A DNA stretch of 33,226 nucleotides from Carboxylicivirga marina (GCF_016612505.1 NZ_JAENRR010000052.1:1-33226); one strand, 5' to 3'; counted from the first letter of the stretch, positions 9,558 through 18,442 are shown. Notes: generated by a model from the sequence alone, not told the origin. Program-made: numbers and translations.

Positions 9558-10805
9558 TTATCGTTCTATTTCGTATTCTTTAATTTTACGGTATAAAGTT
9601 CGTTCCGAGATACCTAGTTCAACGGCAGCTTGTTTACGTCGGCCATTGTATTTTTCCAGTGCTTTTTTTATTAACTCTATCTCCTTATCGGCTAATGATA
9701 AAGATTCCTCAATAAATTCTTCGGTATCTTGTATTGGGCCATGATGTTCTTCAGGAACAGTAGTTGGATAGCTTACGGGTTGAACATTGTTGTTGTTAGG
9801 AACAAAGTCACCATCTTCACTCTGGTATAATTTCTGAATGATATGTGCATGTTCGCCCTGTGCATTGGCTCCGCCGGTTTCCATCATGTCGAGTACGAGC
9901 TTTTTAAGGTCGTTCATGTCGTTCTTCATATCAAACAACACCTTATACAGAATCTCACGCTCTGTGCTAAAATCAGCTTCATTTTTACTCTGGTCGTTAA
10001 TTACTGCTGGCAAGTTATCGCCCGAGTGATAGGGCAGGTATTTGGTGATAGCTTCGCCATTAATCTCACGCTTTTGTTCAATGACAGATATTTGCTCAGT
10101 AATATTCTTTAGCTGGCGAATATTTCCAGGCCAACGGTAACGCATTAATAAATCTTTCGCATCATCAGATAAACGGATGGCCGGCATGCGGTATCGTGTA
10201 GCAAAATCATTGGCGAATTTCCGGAATAACAGATAAATATCGTCTGAGCGATCGCGAAGGGGTGGAATGCTAATGGGAACACTGTTAAGACGATAGAATA
10301 AGTCTTCACGAAACTTGCCGTCTTTAATGGCCTGTTCCATTTTAACGTTGGTAGCTGCCACCACACGTACATCTGTTTTAAGTACTTTAGATGATCCAAC
10401 TTTAATAAATTCACCAGCTTCGAGTACTCGCAATAGTCGTACCTGAGTGTTTAATGGCAATTCACCAATTTCGTCCAGAAAGATGGTACCTCCATTGGCT
10501 TCCTCGAAATATCCTTTACGATCAGATAAAGCACCGGTGAAGGCTCCTTTTTCATGGCCAAATAATTCTGAATCAATAGTGCCTTCTGGTATAGCTCCAC
10601 AGTTGACAGCAATGTATGAGCCATGCTTTCGTGCGCTCGACTGGTGAATGATTTGGGGCATTACTTCTTTACCCGTACCGCTTTCGCCGGTAATTAAAAC
10701 GGATAAGTCGGTAGGTGCTACCTGAACAGCCACATCAATGGCTCTGTTCAAGCCAAATGAATTGCCAATTATTCCGAATCGTTGTTTGATTTGTTGTAAA
10801 TCCAT
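9558..10805 (-). CDS. Sigma54-dependent transcriptional activator lacking a receiver domain
   Basis: Enhancer-binding AAA+ activator of RpoN RNA polymerase, 415 residues. Walker A GESGTGKE is at residues 40-47, the sigma54-contact loop GAFTGA at 87-92, Walker B GTIFLDEIG near 106-114, and the WPGNIRQLKN sensor region near 225. The C-terminal helix-turn-helix (GRRKQAAVELGISERTLYRKI) is of the Fis type. The protein begins almost directly with the AAA+ domain, with no response-receiver or PAS domain, so it may be controlled by partner proteins or by abundance. A glutamine/asparagine-rich linker separates AAA+ and HTH. It leads an operon with lptE, the TPR-like gene and secG. Confidence 0.93.
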   Translation of the reverse strand: MDLQQIKQRFGIIGNSFGLNRAIDVAVQVAPTDLSVLITGESGTGKEVMPQIIHQSSARKHGSYIAVNCGAIPEGTIDSELFGHEKGAFTGALSDRKGYFEEANGGTIFLDEIGELPLNTQVRLLRVLEAGEFIKVGSSKVLKTDVRVVAATNVKMEQAIKDGKFREDLFYRLNSVPISIPPLRDRSDDIYLLFRKFANDFATRYRMPAIRLSDDAKDLLMRYRWPGNIRQLKNITEQISVIEQKREINGEAITKYLPYHSGDNLPAVINDQSKNEADFSTEREILYKVLFDMKNDMNDLKKLVLDMMETGGANAQGEHAHIIQKLYQSEDGDFVPNNNNVQPVSYPTTVPEEHHGPIQDTEEFIEESLSLADKEIELIKKALEKYNGRRKQAAVELGISERTLYRKIKEYEIER

Positions 10806-10843
10806 TATTTATGCAGCTATCTCATTATCATACTATCGAACAA

Positions 10844-10871
10844 ATAACCTGCAAAAATTGCAGATAACCTG
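10844..10871. promoter_or_regulatory. Possible operator in the regulator-operon leader
   Basis: CTGCAA-AAA-TTGCAG (10849-10863) is a perfect 6-base inverted repeat, and ATAACCTG is repeated directly at 10844-10851 and 10864-10871 (20 bases apart). It lies just downstream of the predicted -7 box of the sigma54-type regulator gene, where a bound protein could block or tune transcription. Confidence 0.35.
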
Positions 10872-10872
10872 A

Positions 10873-10880
10873 CAAAGTTA
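10873..10880 (-). promoter_or_regulatory. Candidate promoter -7 element of the regulator-lptE-secG operon
   Basis: Minus strand TAACTTTG matches TAnnTTTG exactly, about 70 bases upstream of the ATG at 10805. No good TTTG is found at -33. Confidence 0.4.
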
Positions 10881-10987
10881 CAATTCTCCTTCAATCACAA
10901 TTCATTGTTTCAAACAAATTTTGTTAAAATGCCTGCTGATAATCTTTATCTTTCAATAAAAATCGAATGTATCTAAATTGAACTTGA

Positions 10988-10995
10988 TACATTTG
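10988..10995 (+). promoter_or_regulatory. Candidate promoter -7 element of kdsB
   Basis: TACATTTG matches TAnnTTTG exactly and ends 23 bases before the ATG at 11019. The possible GTG start at 10995 would overlap this element, which supports the ATG start. The -33 box is not evident. Confidence 0.45.
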
Positions 10996-11018
10996 TGCAT
11001 ATTTCTATTTCTGAAACA

Positions 11019-11777
11019 ATGAGTGAAAAAAACATTTTAGGGATTATTCCAGCCAGATATGGTTCAACCCGATTTCCGGGCAAGCCACTTGCTGACATTG
11101 GCGGTAAGCCAATGATACAACGCGTGTACGAACAAGCCAGCAAGGAACTGGAATGTGTCTATGTGGCAACCGACGATGAACGTATTGAAAAGGCAGTTGC
11201 AGCTTTTGGTGGTAAGGTGGTGATGACATCTGTAGACCATCAGAGTGGTACTGATCGTTGCGCTGAAGCCATGCTTAAGGTAATTGAGCAGGAGAAGAAA
11301 ACTTTTAGTGCCGTCATTAATATTCAGGGCGATGAACCATTTATCAGTCCTAAGCAGATTGCATCTGTTGCCAGTTGTTTTATTGATGAAATAACCCAAC
11401 TTGCAACATTGGTGAAGCCGATAACCGTAAGCGATGATTTATTTAATGCTAACAAGCCAAAGGTTGTTGTTGGAAAAGAAAATCAAGCATTATACTTTAG
11501 TCGATCGCCCATACCATTTTTGAGAGGAGAAAAGGAAGCTGAATGGGTAAATAAGCATCAGTATTATAATCATGTTGGTTTATATGGCTATAGAGCTGAT
11601 GTTTTACTGGAAATAACCAAGCTGGAAATAGGTCAACTAGAAGCTGTGGAGTCATTGGAGCAGTTGCGTTGGCTTGAAAATGGTTATGCAATTAAAGTGA
11701 AGGAGACGACTGAAGAATCGCATGGTATTGATACACCTGAAGATTTACAAAACCTGGTAAAGCTTGGGTTAATATAA
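11019..11777 (+). CDS. kdsB: 3-deoxy-manno-octulosonate cytidylyltransferase (CMP-Kdo synthetase)
   Basis: Activates Kdo with CTP to give CMP-Kdo for the inner core of lipopolysaccharide. The ATG at 11019 gives 252 residues starting MSEKNILGIIPARYGSTRF, the usual N-terminus; a GTG 24 bases upstream is in frame but overlaps the predicted promoter. Motifs include ARYGSTRFPGKPL (nucleotide binding), YVATDD, NIQGDEPF (the acidic metal-binding site) and GIDTPEDL near the C-terminus. It is a single gene, divergent from the sigma54-type regulator operon and converging on infB. Confidence 0.96.
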   Translation: MSEKNILGIIPARYGSTRFPGKPLADIGGKPMIQRVYEQASKELECVYVATDDERIEKAVAAFGGKVVMTSVDHQSGTDRCAEAMLKVIEQEKKTFSAVINIQGDEPFISPKQIASVASCFIDEITQLATLVKPITVSDDLFNANKPKVVVGKENQALYFSRSPIPFLRGEKEAEWVNKHQYYNHVGLYGYRADVLLEITKLEIGQLEAVESLEQLRWLENGYAIKVKETTEESHGIDTPEDLQNLVKLGLI

Positions 11778-11801
11778 TTTATAGTTGAAACCTAATGATA
11801 C

Positions 11802-11836
11802 AAAAAAAGGTCATCCAAAACGGATGACCTTTTTTA
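11802..11836. terminator. Bidirectional terminator between kdsB and infB
   Basis: GGTCATCC (11809-11816) and GGATGACC (11822-11829) form a perfect stem with a 5-base loop, flanked by seven A on the left and six T on the right. It therefore serves both converging genes. Confidence 0.9.
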
Positions 11837-11854
11837 TATATAGTGATATAGTTT

Positions 11855-14836
11855 TTACAACTTACGGCTTACTTCTACCTCTTCGTAGGCTTCAACAAGG
11901 TCACCAACTTTAATATCATTGTATTTATCGATGTTTAATCCACACTCGTAACCTGTAGCTACTTCTTTCACGTCATCCTTGAAGCGTTTCAGTGAGCCAA
12001 GTTCTCCAGTGTACACCACAATACCTTCGCGAATCAAGCGAATTTTGTTGGTACGTTTGATTTTTCCTTCTTTCACCATACAACCGGCAATGGTACCCAC
12101 TTTCGAAATCTTGAATGTTTCACGGATTTCAATTGTTGCAACAATCTCTTCCTTGATTTCAGGTGATAACATACCTTCCATAGCAGACTTAAGCTCTTCG
12201 ATAGCGTCATAAATAATAGAGTAAAGACGAATGTCAATTTCTTCTTTCTCAGCAATTCGACGAGCCGCCATTGATGGACGAACCTGGAAACCAATTACAA
12301 TGGCATTAGATGCCGTTGCTAACATGATATCTGATTCTGAAATCTGACCAACAGCTTTGTGAATAACATTCACCTGAATCTCTTCAGTTGATAACTTGAT
12401 TAATGAGTCAGATAGTGCTTCAATAGAACCATCCACATCACCTTTTACAATCACATTCAACTCCTGGAAGTTACCAATTGCAATACGACGACCAATTTCA
12501 TCAAGCGTAATGTGCTTTTTAGTACGCATGCCTTGCTCGCGCTGTAACTGCTCACGTTTAGTGGCAATGTCTTTGGCTTCGCGTTCATCCTCCATAATGT
12601 TAAATTGCTCACCTGCCTGAGGTGCACCATTTAAACCTAGCACTAATGCAGGTTCAGAAGGACCAACTGAATCAACCTTTTGGTTACGCTCATTAAACAT
12701 GGCCTTAACGTGTCCGTAGTGCGAACCGGAAAGGATCATATCTCCTACACGCATTGTTCCACCTTGAACAAGAAGTGTGGTTACATATCCACGTCCTTTA
12801 TCTAATGATGATTCAATTACCGAACCAACTGCACGTTTCTCTGGGTTAGCCTTTAACTCAAGGAGATCCGCTTCAAGCAATACTTTCTCAAGTAATTCAT
12901 CGATGTTAACACCGTTTTTAGCTGAAATCTCCTGACACTGATATTTACCACCCCAATCTTCAACCAGGTAGTTCATATTCGCCAGTTCTTCCTTAATTCT
13001 GTCAGGGTTAGCACCTGGCTTATCAATTTTATTAATGGCAAATACCATTGGAACACCTGCAGCTGCAGCGTGGTTAATGGCTTCAATTGTTTGAGGCATC
13101 ACGTTGTCATCTGCCGCAACAATAATAATAGCTATATCGGTTACCTGAGCACCCCTTGCACGCATAGCGGTAAACGCTTCGTGACCCGGTGTATCAAGGA
13201 AAGTGATTTGACGCCCATCTTCACGTGTTACACTGTAGGCACCAATGTGCTGTGTAATACCTCCGGCCTCACCAGCAATAACGTTGGCTTTACGAACGTG
13301 GTCAAGTAAAGATGTTTTACCGTGGTCAACGTGACCCATAACAGTAACAATTGGCGGACGATCTTCTAAATCCTCCTCTTTATCTTCTTCTTCCTGAATT
13401 GACTCAACAACATCGGCACTTACAAACTCAATTGTATAACCAAATTCTTCGGCAACAAGCGCTAATGTTTCAGCATCTAAACGTTGGTTAATCGATACAA
13501 ACATTCCCAGGCTCATACAGGTCGCAATGATCTGGTTCACCTGAACACTCATCATGTTAGCCAATTCGTTAGCCGTTACAAATTCGGTAACTTTTAATAT
13601 TGACTTTTCCTTATCTGCCTGCTCCATCTCAGCCTGCTGGCGTTGAGATTGCATTTCACGTTTTTCACGACGGTGTTTAGCACCTTTGTTCTTACCTTTT
13701 GAAGTAAGGCGTGCTAATGTATCCTTAATTTGCTTTTGTACATCTTCCTCGTTAACCTCAGCTTTGATTGGACGTTTTTTAACGCGAGCCGGACGCTGTC
13801 TTTGTGGGCGAGTATCTTTTCTATCGCCACCAGGACCTCCCTGACCAGCTGGTTTGTTACCTCCACCTTGCTGTTGTTTCTGGTTGATGTCAACCTTTTC
13901 CTTATCTTTTTTGATGCGCTTACGTTTACGCTTTTTATTCGCGTTGTTCTTATTCGCATCTTTATTTTCTGATGATTTTACCGGTGTTTTTGGTAATTCA
14001 ATTTTACCAATAACGGTAGGACCAGAAAGTTTCTTTACCTGAGTAGCACGGAAAGTATCTCCTTCTTCAGTTTTGCTCTCACCTTCTTGTGGTTTAGCTG
14101 GAGCTTCAGGTGCAGGTTTTTCTTCTGCTTTTGGAGCTTTAGGTGCTTCTTCTTTTTTAGGTTTTTCAGCTTTTACTTCAACCTTTTTCTTTGGTTTTTC
14201 AGTTTTAGCTTGCGGCTCTGCTTTTTCCTTTTTCTTAGGTTTTTCAGCTGCTTTACTTGGCTTATTTTCTAAATCAATCTTGCCAACAACCTTCATTTCT
14301 TCAACAGGCTCAACCTTTGTTGGAATGTGTTCAGGTTTTTTCTCTGGCTTCTTTTCAACCTTTTTCTCCTCAACCTTCTTTGGCTCTGCCTTTGGAGCCT
14401 CTACTTTTGGAGCAGGAGCTTCTTTTTCCACTTTCTTCTCAGCTTTAGGTTGAGCTGCAGGAGCTTCTTTCTTCTTAGGTTTGAAAGCCTCTAAATCAAC
14501 TTTACCAACAACTTTAGGTCCTGATTCATCTTTGGCAGCAGGCGTTTCGGCCGGCTTTTCTTTTTCCTTAACCGGCTCAATATCATCTCTGATATCTTCA
14601 AGTGAAATCGACTCTTTCTTCGACTTCTCCTTTAATCTAGCCAGTTTTTCCGATTCTTTCTTAACATGTGAATCGCCACGATATTCTTGTGCCAGAAGCG
14701 AATACATCTCTTCCGAGATTTTTGTATTCGGGTTAGTTTCTACCTTGTAACCTTTCTTCTGAAGAAACTCCACAATAGTGTGGTGTCCAACATTGAACTC
14801 TCGTGCTACTTTACTAAGTCTTTTTCCAACTGCCAT
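11855..14836 (-). CDS. infB: Translation initiation factor IF-2
   Basis: GTPase that brings initiator tRNA to the 30S subunit. The 993-residue protein starts with an IF2_N helical domain (about residues 1-55). Residues about 60-410 are low-complexity K/E/P/A-rich and probably disordered. A second IF2_N-like segment spans about 411-475. The G domain begins with GHVDHGKTS at 501-509, followed by DTPGHEAF and NKIDK, then domains II-IV ending around [18 protein letters not shown]. The disordered part carries three copies of a short motif: KVVGKVDL (108-115), KVVGKIDL (182-189) and TVIGKIEL (274-281). It lies 66 bases after nusA as the last gene of rimP-nusA-infB, with a possible extra promoter in between. 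Confidence 0.98.
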   Translation of the reverse strand: MAVGKRLSKVAREFNVGHHTIVEFLQKKGYKVETNPNTKISEEMYSLLAQEYRGDSHVKKESEKLARLKEKSKKESISLEDIRDDIEPVKEKEKPAETPAAKDESGPKVVGKVDLEAFKPKKKEAPAAQPKAEKKVEKEAPAPKVEAPKAEPKKVEEKKVEKKPEKKPEHIPTKVEPVEEMKVVGKIDLENKPSKAAEKPKKKEKAEPQAKTEKPKKKVEVKAEKPKKEEAPKAPKAEEKPAPEAPAKPQEGESKTEEGDTFRATQVKKLSGPTVIGKIELPKTPVKSSENKDANKNNANKKRKRKRIKKDKEKVDINQKQQQGGGNKPAGQGGPGGDRKDTRPQRQRPARVKKRPIKAEVNEEDVQKQIKDTLARLTSKGKNKGAKHRREKREMQSQRQQAEMEQADKEKSILKVTEFVTANELANMMSVQVNQIIATCMSLGMFVSINQRLDAETLALVAEEFGYTIEFVSADVVESIQEEEDKEEDLEDRPPIVTVMGHVDHGKTSLLDHVRKANVIAGEAGGITQHIGAYSVTREDGRQITFLDTPGHEAFTAMRARGAQVTDIAIIIVAADDNVMPQTIEAINHAAAAGVPMVFAINKIDKPGANPDRIKEELANMNYLVEDWGGKYQCQEISAKNGVNIDELLEKVLLEADLLELKANPEKRAVGSVIESSLDKGRGYVTTLLVQGGTMRVGDMILSGSHYGHVKAMFNERNQKVDSVGPSEPALVLGLNGAPQAGEQFNIMEDEREAKDIATKREQLQREQGMRTKKHITLDEIGRRIAIGNFQELNVIVKGDVDGSIEALSDSLIKLSTEEIQVNVIHKAVGQISESDIMLATASNAIVIGFQVRPSMAARRIAEKEEIDIRLYSIIYDAIEELKSAMEGMLSPEIKEEIVATIEIRETFKISKVGTIAGCMVKEGKIKRTNKIRLIREGIVVYTGELGSLKRFKDDVKEVATGYECGLNIDKYNDIKVGDLVEAYEEVEVSRKL

Positions 14837-14889
14837 ATAACAGGACTCTTCTTATAATTTCTTTTTGTTTGGATTCAATTCTTTCGGCG

Positions 14890-14897
14890 CAAATATA
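14890..14897 (-). promoter_or_regulatory. Possible internal promoter in front of infB
   Basis: Minus strand TATATTTG (exact TAnnTTTG), followed by CGCC, lies in the nusA-infB gap, about 55 bases before the infB ATG. The -33 region falls inside the end of nusA and shows no good TTTG, so this is tentative. Confidence 0.3.
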
Positions 14898-14902
14898 GCG
14901 AT

Positions 14903-16138
14903 TTATTCAAACTCAGCGCTTAATACACCTCTAACTTCCCGAATTGTTTCCTCTTCTAAATCAGTTCTCTTAACCAGATCTTCAATAGATAAGTCTAGTA
15001 CAGATTTGGCCGTATCACAACCAATTGCTTTCAGCTCATCTAATACCCAGCTTTCAATTTCATCGGCGAATTCATCCAACTTCACATCTTCATCATCTTC
15101 ATCCGCTTCACGGTACACATCCAACTCATAACCGGTAAGCTGGCCAGCTAAACGAATGTTTAAGCCGCCTTTACCAATCGCTAAAGACACTTCTTCCGGA
15201 CGAAGGTATACTTCCGCTCTACCTGTTTCTTCAACAAGCTTGATGTTGGTAATCTTTGCCGGGTTTAATGCTCTTTGGATAAATAATTGAGTATTGCTAG
15301 TGAAGTTAATCACATCAATATTCTCATTTCTTAATTCACGAACGATGCCATGAATACGTGAGCCTTTCATACCAACACAAGCTCCAACAGGATCAATGCG
15401 TTCGTCATATGATTCAACGGCTACTTTTGCTCTTTCACCAGGTACGCGAACGATCTTTTTAATGGTAATTAATCCATCAAAAATTTCTGGTACTTCCAGT
15501 TCGAATAAGCGCTCAAGGAATACCGGAGAAGTACGTGAGAGAATAATTAAAGGGTTGTTATTACGTATTTCTACCTTTACAACAACTGCTCTAACGTTAT
15601 CTCCTTTTCTAAAGAAGTCTGAAGGTATTTGCTCAGTCTTTGGTAAGATAAGCTCGTTTCCTTCATCATCAATAATTAAGATTTCACGTTTCCAGATTTG
15701 ATATACTTCACCAGTAACGATATCACCGACGCGATCTTTATACGCGTGGTAAATATTGTCCTTTTCAAGCTCTAAAATGCGAGCCGATAGGTTTTGACGA
15801 AGGCTTAATATTGCTCTACGACCAAAGTCAAGAAACTTAACCTCATCGGTTACTTCTTCACCTAATTCGTAATCATCATCAATTTTCTTGGCTTCCGATA
15901 GAGAAATCTGAAGGTTTTCATCTTCCAAATCTTCGTCTGTCACCACCTCGCGGTTACGCCATATTTCAAAGTCACCTTTGTCGTCATTAATAATAACGTC
16001 AAAGTTCTCATCCGTTCCAAAACGTTTGATAAGAACACTTCTAAATGAATCTTCTAATACACTGATCATGGTTGCTCGATCAATGTTTTTGAGTTCTTTA
16101 AACTCCGAAAACGTATCTATCAGATTAATATTTTCCAT
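14903..16138 (-). CDS. nusA: Transcription termination/antitermination factor NusA
   Basis: RNA polymerase-associated factor controlling pausing, termination and antitermination. It has 411 residues: an N-terminal polymerase-binding domain (about 1-130), an S1 domain (about 131-200, GDIVTGEVYQIW), and two KH domains (about 205-345, including VGACVGMKGSRIHGIVREL and SLAIGKGGLNIRLAGQL). A C-terminal acidic stretch (DEDDEDVKLDEFADE) leads into one helix-hairpin-helix-like segment. It is shorter than the E. coli protein, which has two acidic repeats, as is usual outside Proteobacteria. It lies 15 bases after rimP. In other bacteria NusA regulates its own operon, which is relevant to the leader hairpin at 16638-16659. 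Confidence 0.97.
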   Translation of the reverse strand: MENINLIDTFSEFKELKNIDRATMISVLEDSFRSVLIKRFGTDENFDVIINDDKGDFEIWRNREVVTDEDLEDENLQISLSEAKKIDDDYELGEEVTDEVKFLDFGRRAILSLRQNLSARILELEKDNIYHAYKDRVGDIVTGEVYQIWKREILIIDDEGNELILPKTEQIPSDFFRKGDNVRAVVVKVEIRNNNPLIILSRTSPVFLERLFELEVPEIFDGLITIKKIVRVPGERAKVAVESYDERIDPVGACVGMKGSRIHGIVRELRNENIDVINFTSNTQLFIQRALNPAKITNIKLVEETGRAEVYLRPEEVSLAIGKGGLNIRLAGQLTGYELDVYREADEDDEDVKLDEFADEIESWVLDELKAIGCDTAKSVLDLSIEDLVKRTDLEEETIREVRGVLSAEFE

Positions 16139-16153
16139 ATCCTTACAGAATAT

Positions 16154-16618
16154 TTAAAAAGATATAATGTCTTTTACCTGTTTTACTTCGTCAAAATTAC
16201 AACTTACCGTTTTTACCTGCAATTCTTTGCGCTTCTTGCCTTCGACTTTTACTTTCTCTTCAACTTCAACGCTAAAACTGTCTTCGCCCACTTCTGTTAG
16301 CTTTCCTTTAAATTTCTTGCCTTCCGAAGTTAATACTTCTACTTCGCGGCCAAGATTTTTCTGGTATTGTCGTTTCACCTTAAAAGGTTGTCCAATACCG
16401 GCAGATGCTACTTCGAGTTCGAAATCTTCTTCATCACGATTCAGGCCTGCTTCAATAACTTTACTTAATTCGATGCAGTAGCTTATCGGTACACCATTGT
16501 CGTTATCAATAACAACTAGAATCTTATTGCCAGAAACCACTGTCAACTCTACAAGAAACATTTCGTCTTCCTGTAGCTTTTTGTCAATTAGATCTTTAAT
16601 TATTGATTCTGAAATCAT
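16154..16618 (-). CDS. rimP: Ribosome maturation factor RimP
   Basis: Helps assemble the 30S subunit. The ATG at 16618 gives 154 residues (MISESIIKDLIDKKL), the usual length and start. A longer in-frame reading from 16687 would run across the leader hairpin and the predicted transcription start, so I reject it. The N-terminal domain contains FLVELTVVSGNKILVVIDND, and the SRSM-like C-terminal domain contains the VASAGIGQPFKVKRQYQKNLG stretch (family form VSSPGLDRPL). It is the first gene of the conserved order rimP-nusA-infB. Confidence 0.93.
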   Translation of the reverse strand: MISESIIKDLIDKKLQEDEMFLVELTVVSGNKILVVIDNDNGVPISYCIELSKVIEAGLNRDEEDFELEVASAGIGQPFKVKRQYQKNLGREVEVLTSEGKKFKGKLTEVGEDSFSVEVEEKVKVEGKKRKELQVKTVSCNFDEVKQVKDIISF

Positions 16619-16637
16619 GTTTTTATGCTTAATAAAA

Positions 16638-16659
16638 TAGGGGACTATTTCGTCCCCTA
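16638..16659 (-). promoter_or_regulatory. Terminator-like hairpin in the rimP-nusA-infB leader
   Basis: On the minus strand TAGGGGAC, a 6-base loop and GTCCCCTA form a perfect 8-base stem followed by TTTTATT. It ends about 20 bases before the rimP ATG and lies downstream of the predicted promoter at 16685-16716, so it is in the 5' leader, not at a gene end. This placement suggests attenuation. Confidence 0.6.
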
Positions 16660-16684
16660 AGTCATTCCCTCGGTAAATCAAGCG

Positions 16685-16716
16685 CAAAAATAGGAATAAT
16701 GGAGCATAATTCCAAA
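16685..16716 (-). promoter_or_regulatory. Promoter of the rimP-nusA-infB operon
   Basis: Minus strand TTTG (16713-16716), 20 bases, then TATTTTTG (16685-16692): both boxes match the Bacteroidota consensus. Predicted transcription start is near 16678, giving a leader of about 60 bases. The -7 box is followed by CGC, as in the suf promoter. Confidence 0.7.
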
Positions 16717-16797
16717 TGATTATAAGGCTCGACTAATTTCTTATTACTTTAATCTCATATTTGCTTTGTTCAATTCGTCTTTTCTTTAATTGATTCA

Positions 16798-16827
16798 TTT
16801 AATAATAGGCGTATGGGCCTATTTTTG
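16798..16827 (+). promoter_or_regulatory. Promoter of the HD phosphohydrolase gene, overlapped by a hairpin
   Basis: TTTA (16798-16801), 18 bases, then TATTTTTG (16820-16827), about 35 bases before the GTG start. AATAGGC (16804-16810) and GCCTATT (16817-16823) form a 7-base inverted repeat that overlaps the -7 box and is followed by TTT. It could be an operator or a terminator for readthrough from the left. Confidence 0.5.
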
Positions 16828-16862
16828 TATATTGGCTGCAAGGTATTCTAAATGATCATTTT

Positions 16863-18119
16863 GTGAATAAAAGAAAGATAATTAATGACCCTGTGCATGG
16901 TTTTATTAAGGTCCCTTATGATCTTTTATATGACTTAACAGAGCATCCATATTTCCAAAGACTTCGTCGTATAAAGCAATTAGGCTTAACTCATTTAGTT
17001 TATCCTGGTGCGATGCATACCCGCTTTCAGCATGCCCTTGGCGCAATGCACCTGATGAGTTCCGCTGTTGAAACCCTACAATCTAAAGGTCATGAAATAT
17101 CAGAGGAAGAATCGATCGCTGTTCATGCAGCCATATTACTTCACGATATTGGTCATGGACCATTCAGCCATGTGTTGGAGCATTCATTAGTTGAAGTGTC
17201 GCATGAAGCTATTTCGCAGATTATGATGCAGCATCTCAATGAAGAGTTTAATGGTAAACTCTCTATGGCAATAGAGATTTTTAATGGTACTTATCCGAAA
17301 GGGTTTTTGCATCAGTTAGTTTCAAGTCAGTTAGACATGGATCGTTTGGATTACCTTAAGCGTGATAGTTTCTTTTCTGGCGTGTCTGAAGGTGTGATTG
17401 GTTCCGATCGCATTATCAAGATGCTTAATGTTGTGGATGATAAATTGGTTATTGAATCGAAAGGGATTTATTCAATTGAGAAATTTCTTGTGGCTCGTCG
17501 CTTGATGTATTGGCAGGTATACCTTCATAAAACAGCATTAGCTGCTGAACAAATGCTGGTGCATTTATTGAAGCGTGCAAAAAAACTAATTGAAAAAGGT
17601 GAGGAATTATTTGTTCCACCGCATTTACGTTTTTTTATCGAACAAAAGCTCGATTTAGAAAGTTTCCATAATGATAAGGAAGTGCTGTATAACTTCACAT
17701 TGCTTGATGATGATGATATTATGTGCTCCATTAAGGCATGGACGAAGCATGAGGATGTTATTCTATCGGTATTAGCCAATGGATTTGTGAATCGTAAATT
17801 ATGGCGTATAAAAATATCAGATCGTCCATTTAGAACGGAAGACATTAAGGCAATTAAGGAGGCGGTAAAAGAAGCTTACGGTTTGAAGTCAACAAAAGCA
17901 AGTAAATATTTAGTGTTTGCTGATACGATTACTAATAATGCTTACAGTATTAAGGACGATAAAATAGAAATATTATATAACAACAACGAATTAAAAGATA
18001 TTGCAAAAGCATCGGATATGCTAAACCTTTCGGTTTTAGGTAAAACTGTACGTAAGCATTATGTGTGTTACCCCAAGAGTATTGAAGATAAGTTACAACT
18101 AGACACATTGCTTTTCTAA
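16863..18119 (+). CDS. HD-domain phosphohydrolase (dNTPase/SAMHD1-like)
   Basis: A 418-residue metal-dependent phosphohydrolase. The N-terminal half carries the HD set: RFQHALG with His57, LLHDIGHGPFSH with His94-Asp95, and QLDMDRLDYLKRD around residues 156-168. The opening INDPVHGFIKV and RLRRIKQLGLTHLVYPGA match the deoxynucleotide triphosphohydrolase-like branch that includes SAMHD1. The substrate is not known from sequence. The start is GTG at 16863; an upstream TTG is out of frame and stops at once. It lies upstream of the lpxD-lpxC/fabZ-lpxA cluster, an order I recall from other Bacteroidota, but a 320-base gap with its own promoter separates it from lpxD. No membrane segment or signal peptide. 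Confidence 0.85.
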   Translation: MNKRKIINDPVHGFIKVPYDLLYDLTEHPYFQRLRRIKQLGLTHLVYPGAMHTRFQHALGAMHLMSSAVETLQSKGHEISEEESIAVHAAILLHDIGHGPFSHVLEHSLVEVSHEAISQIMMQHLNEEFNGKLSMAIEIFNGTYPKGFLHQLVSSQLDMDRLDYLKRDSFFSGVSEGVIGSDRIIKMLNVVDDKLVIESKGIYSIEKFLVARRLMYWQVYLHKTALAAEQMLVHLLKRAKKLIEKGEELFVPPHLRFFIEQKLDLESFHNDKEVLYNFTLLDDDDIMCSIKAWTKHEDVILSVLANGFVNRKLWRIKISDRPFRTEDIKAIKEAVKEAYGLKSTKASKYLVFADTITNNAYSIKDDKIEILYNNNELKDIAKASDMLNLSVLGKTVRKHYVCYPKSIEDKLQLDTLLF

Positions 18120-18142
18120 AGTAAATATATTTACTAGATTTG
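18112..18142 (+). promoter_or_regulatory. Promoter upstream of the lpxD operon
   Basis: TTTT (18112-18115, inside the end of the HD gene), 19 bases, then TAGATTTG (18135-18142), an exact -7 box, followed by CACC. Transcription from about 18149 would give a leader of nearly 300 bases before lpxD. Confidence 0.5.
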
Positions 18143-18442
18143 CACCAAATTTTTTGACGTTTAGCTAGTTAATTATCTTACTTAATTTCAGATTGTTATT
18201 GTGGTGAGAGAGTGTTAATTGGCTGACTAACACATTGTTGTTAAGATGAAATGCGCCATAGGAAAGAATTGCTCATGGATGGGTTGAGATTTTTATGGCG
18301 AGTTAGGTATGTCATGTATTAAAGAAAACAATTAGACATATGAAACGAATATGTGTGGTTTATTTTGTAAGGTGAATATCGATAGGTAAAATAAACTGTA
18401 TGTGGGAGTTACATGTGACCATTGAAAAGTAAATTTAAACAG
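18143..18442 (+). other. Long untranslated leader upstream of lpxD
   Basis: No open frame longer than about 13 codons with an ATG is seen. The stretch holds one hairpin, GTGTTA (18212-18217) / TAACAC (18228-18233), with no T-tract. It could be a regulatory leader, a small RNA, or spacer DNA. No known riboswitch is recognised. Confidence 0.4.

Noticed and set aside
9843-10112. An 89-codon plus-strand frame opposite the sigma54-type regulator gene
   Set aside because: It lies wholly inside a well-supported gene on the other strand and shows no recognisable features.
14073-14453. A 126-codon plus-strand frame opposite infB
   Set aside because: It is the antisense shadow of the low-complexity lysine/glutamate/proline region of IF-2; the serine/phenylalanine-rich product has no plausible fold.
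16619-16687. A 23-residue N-terminal extension of RimP
   Set aside because: It would run across the leader hairpin and up to the predicted transcription start, and the shorter form begins like other RimP proteins.
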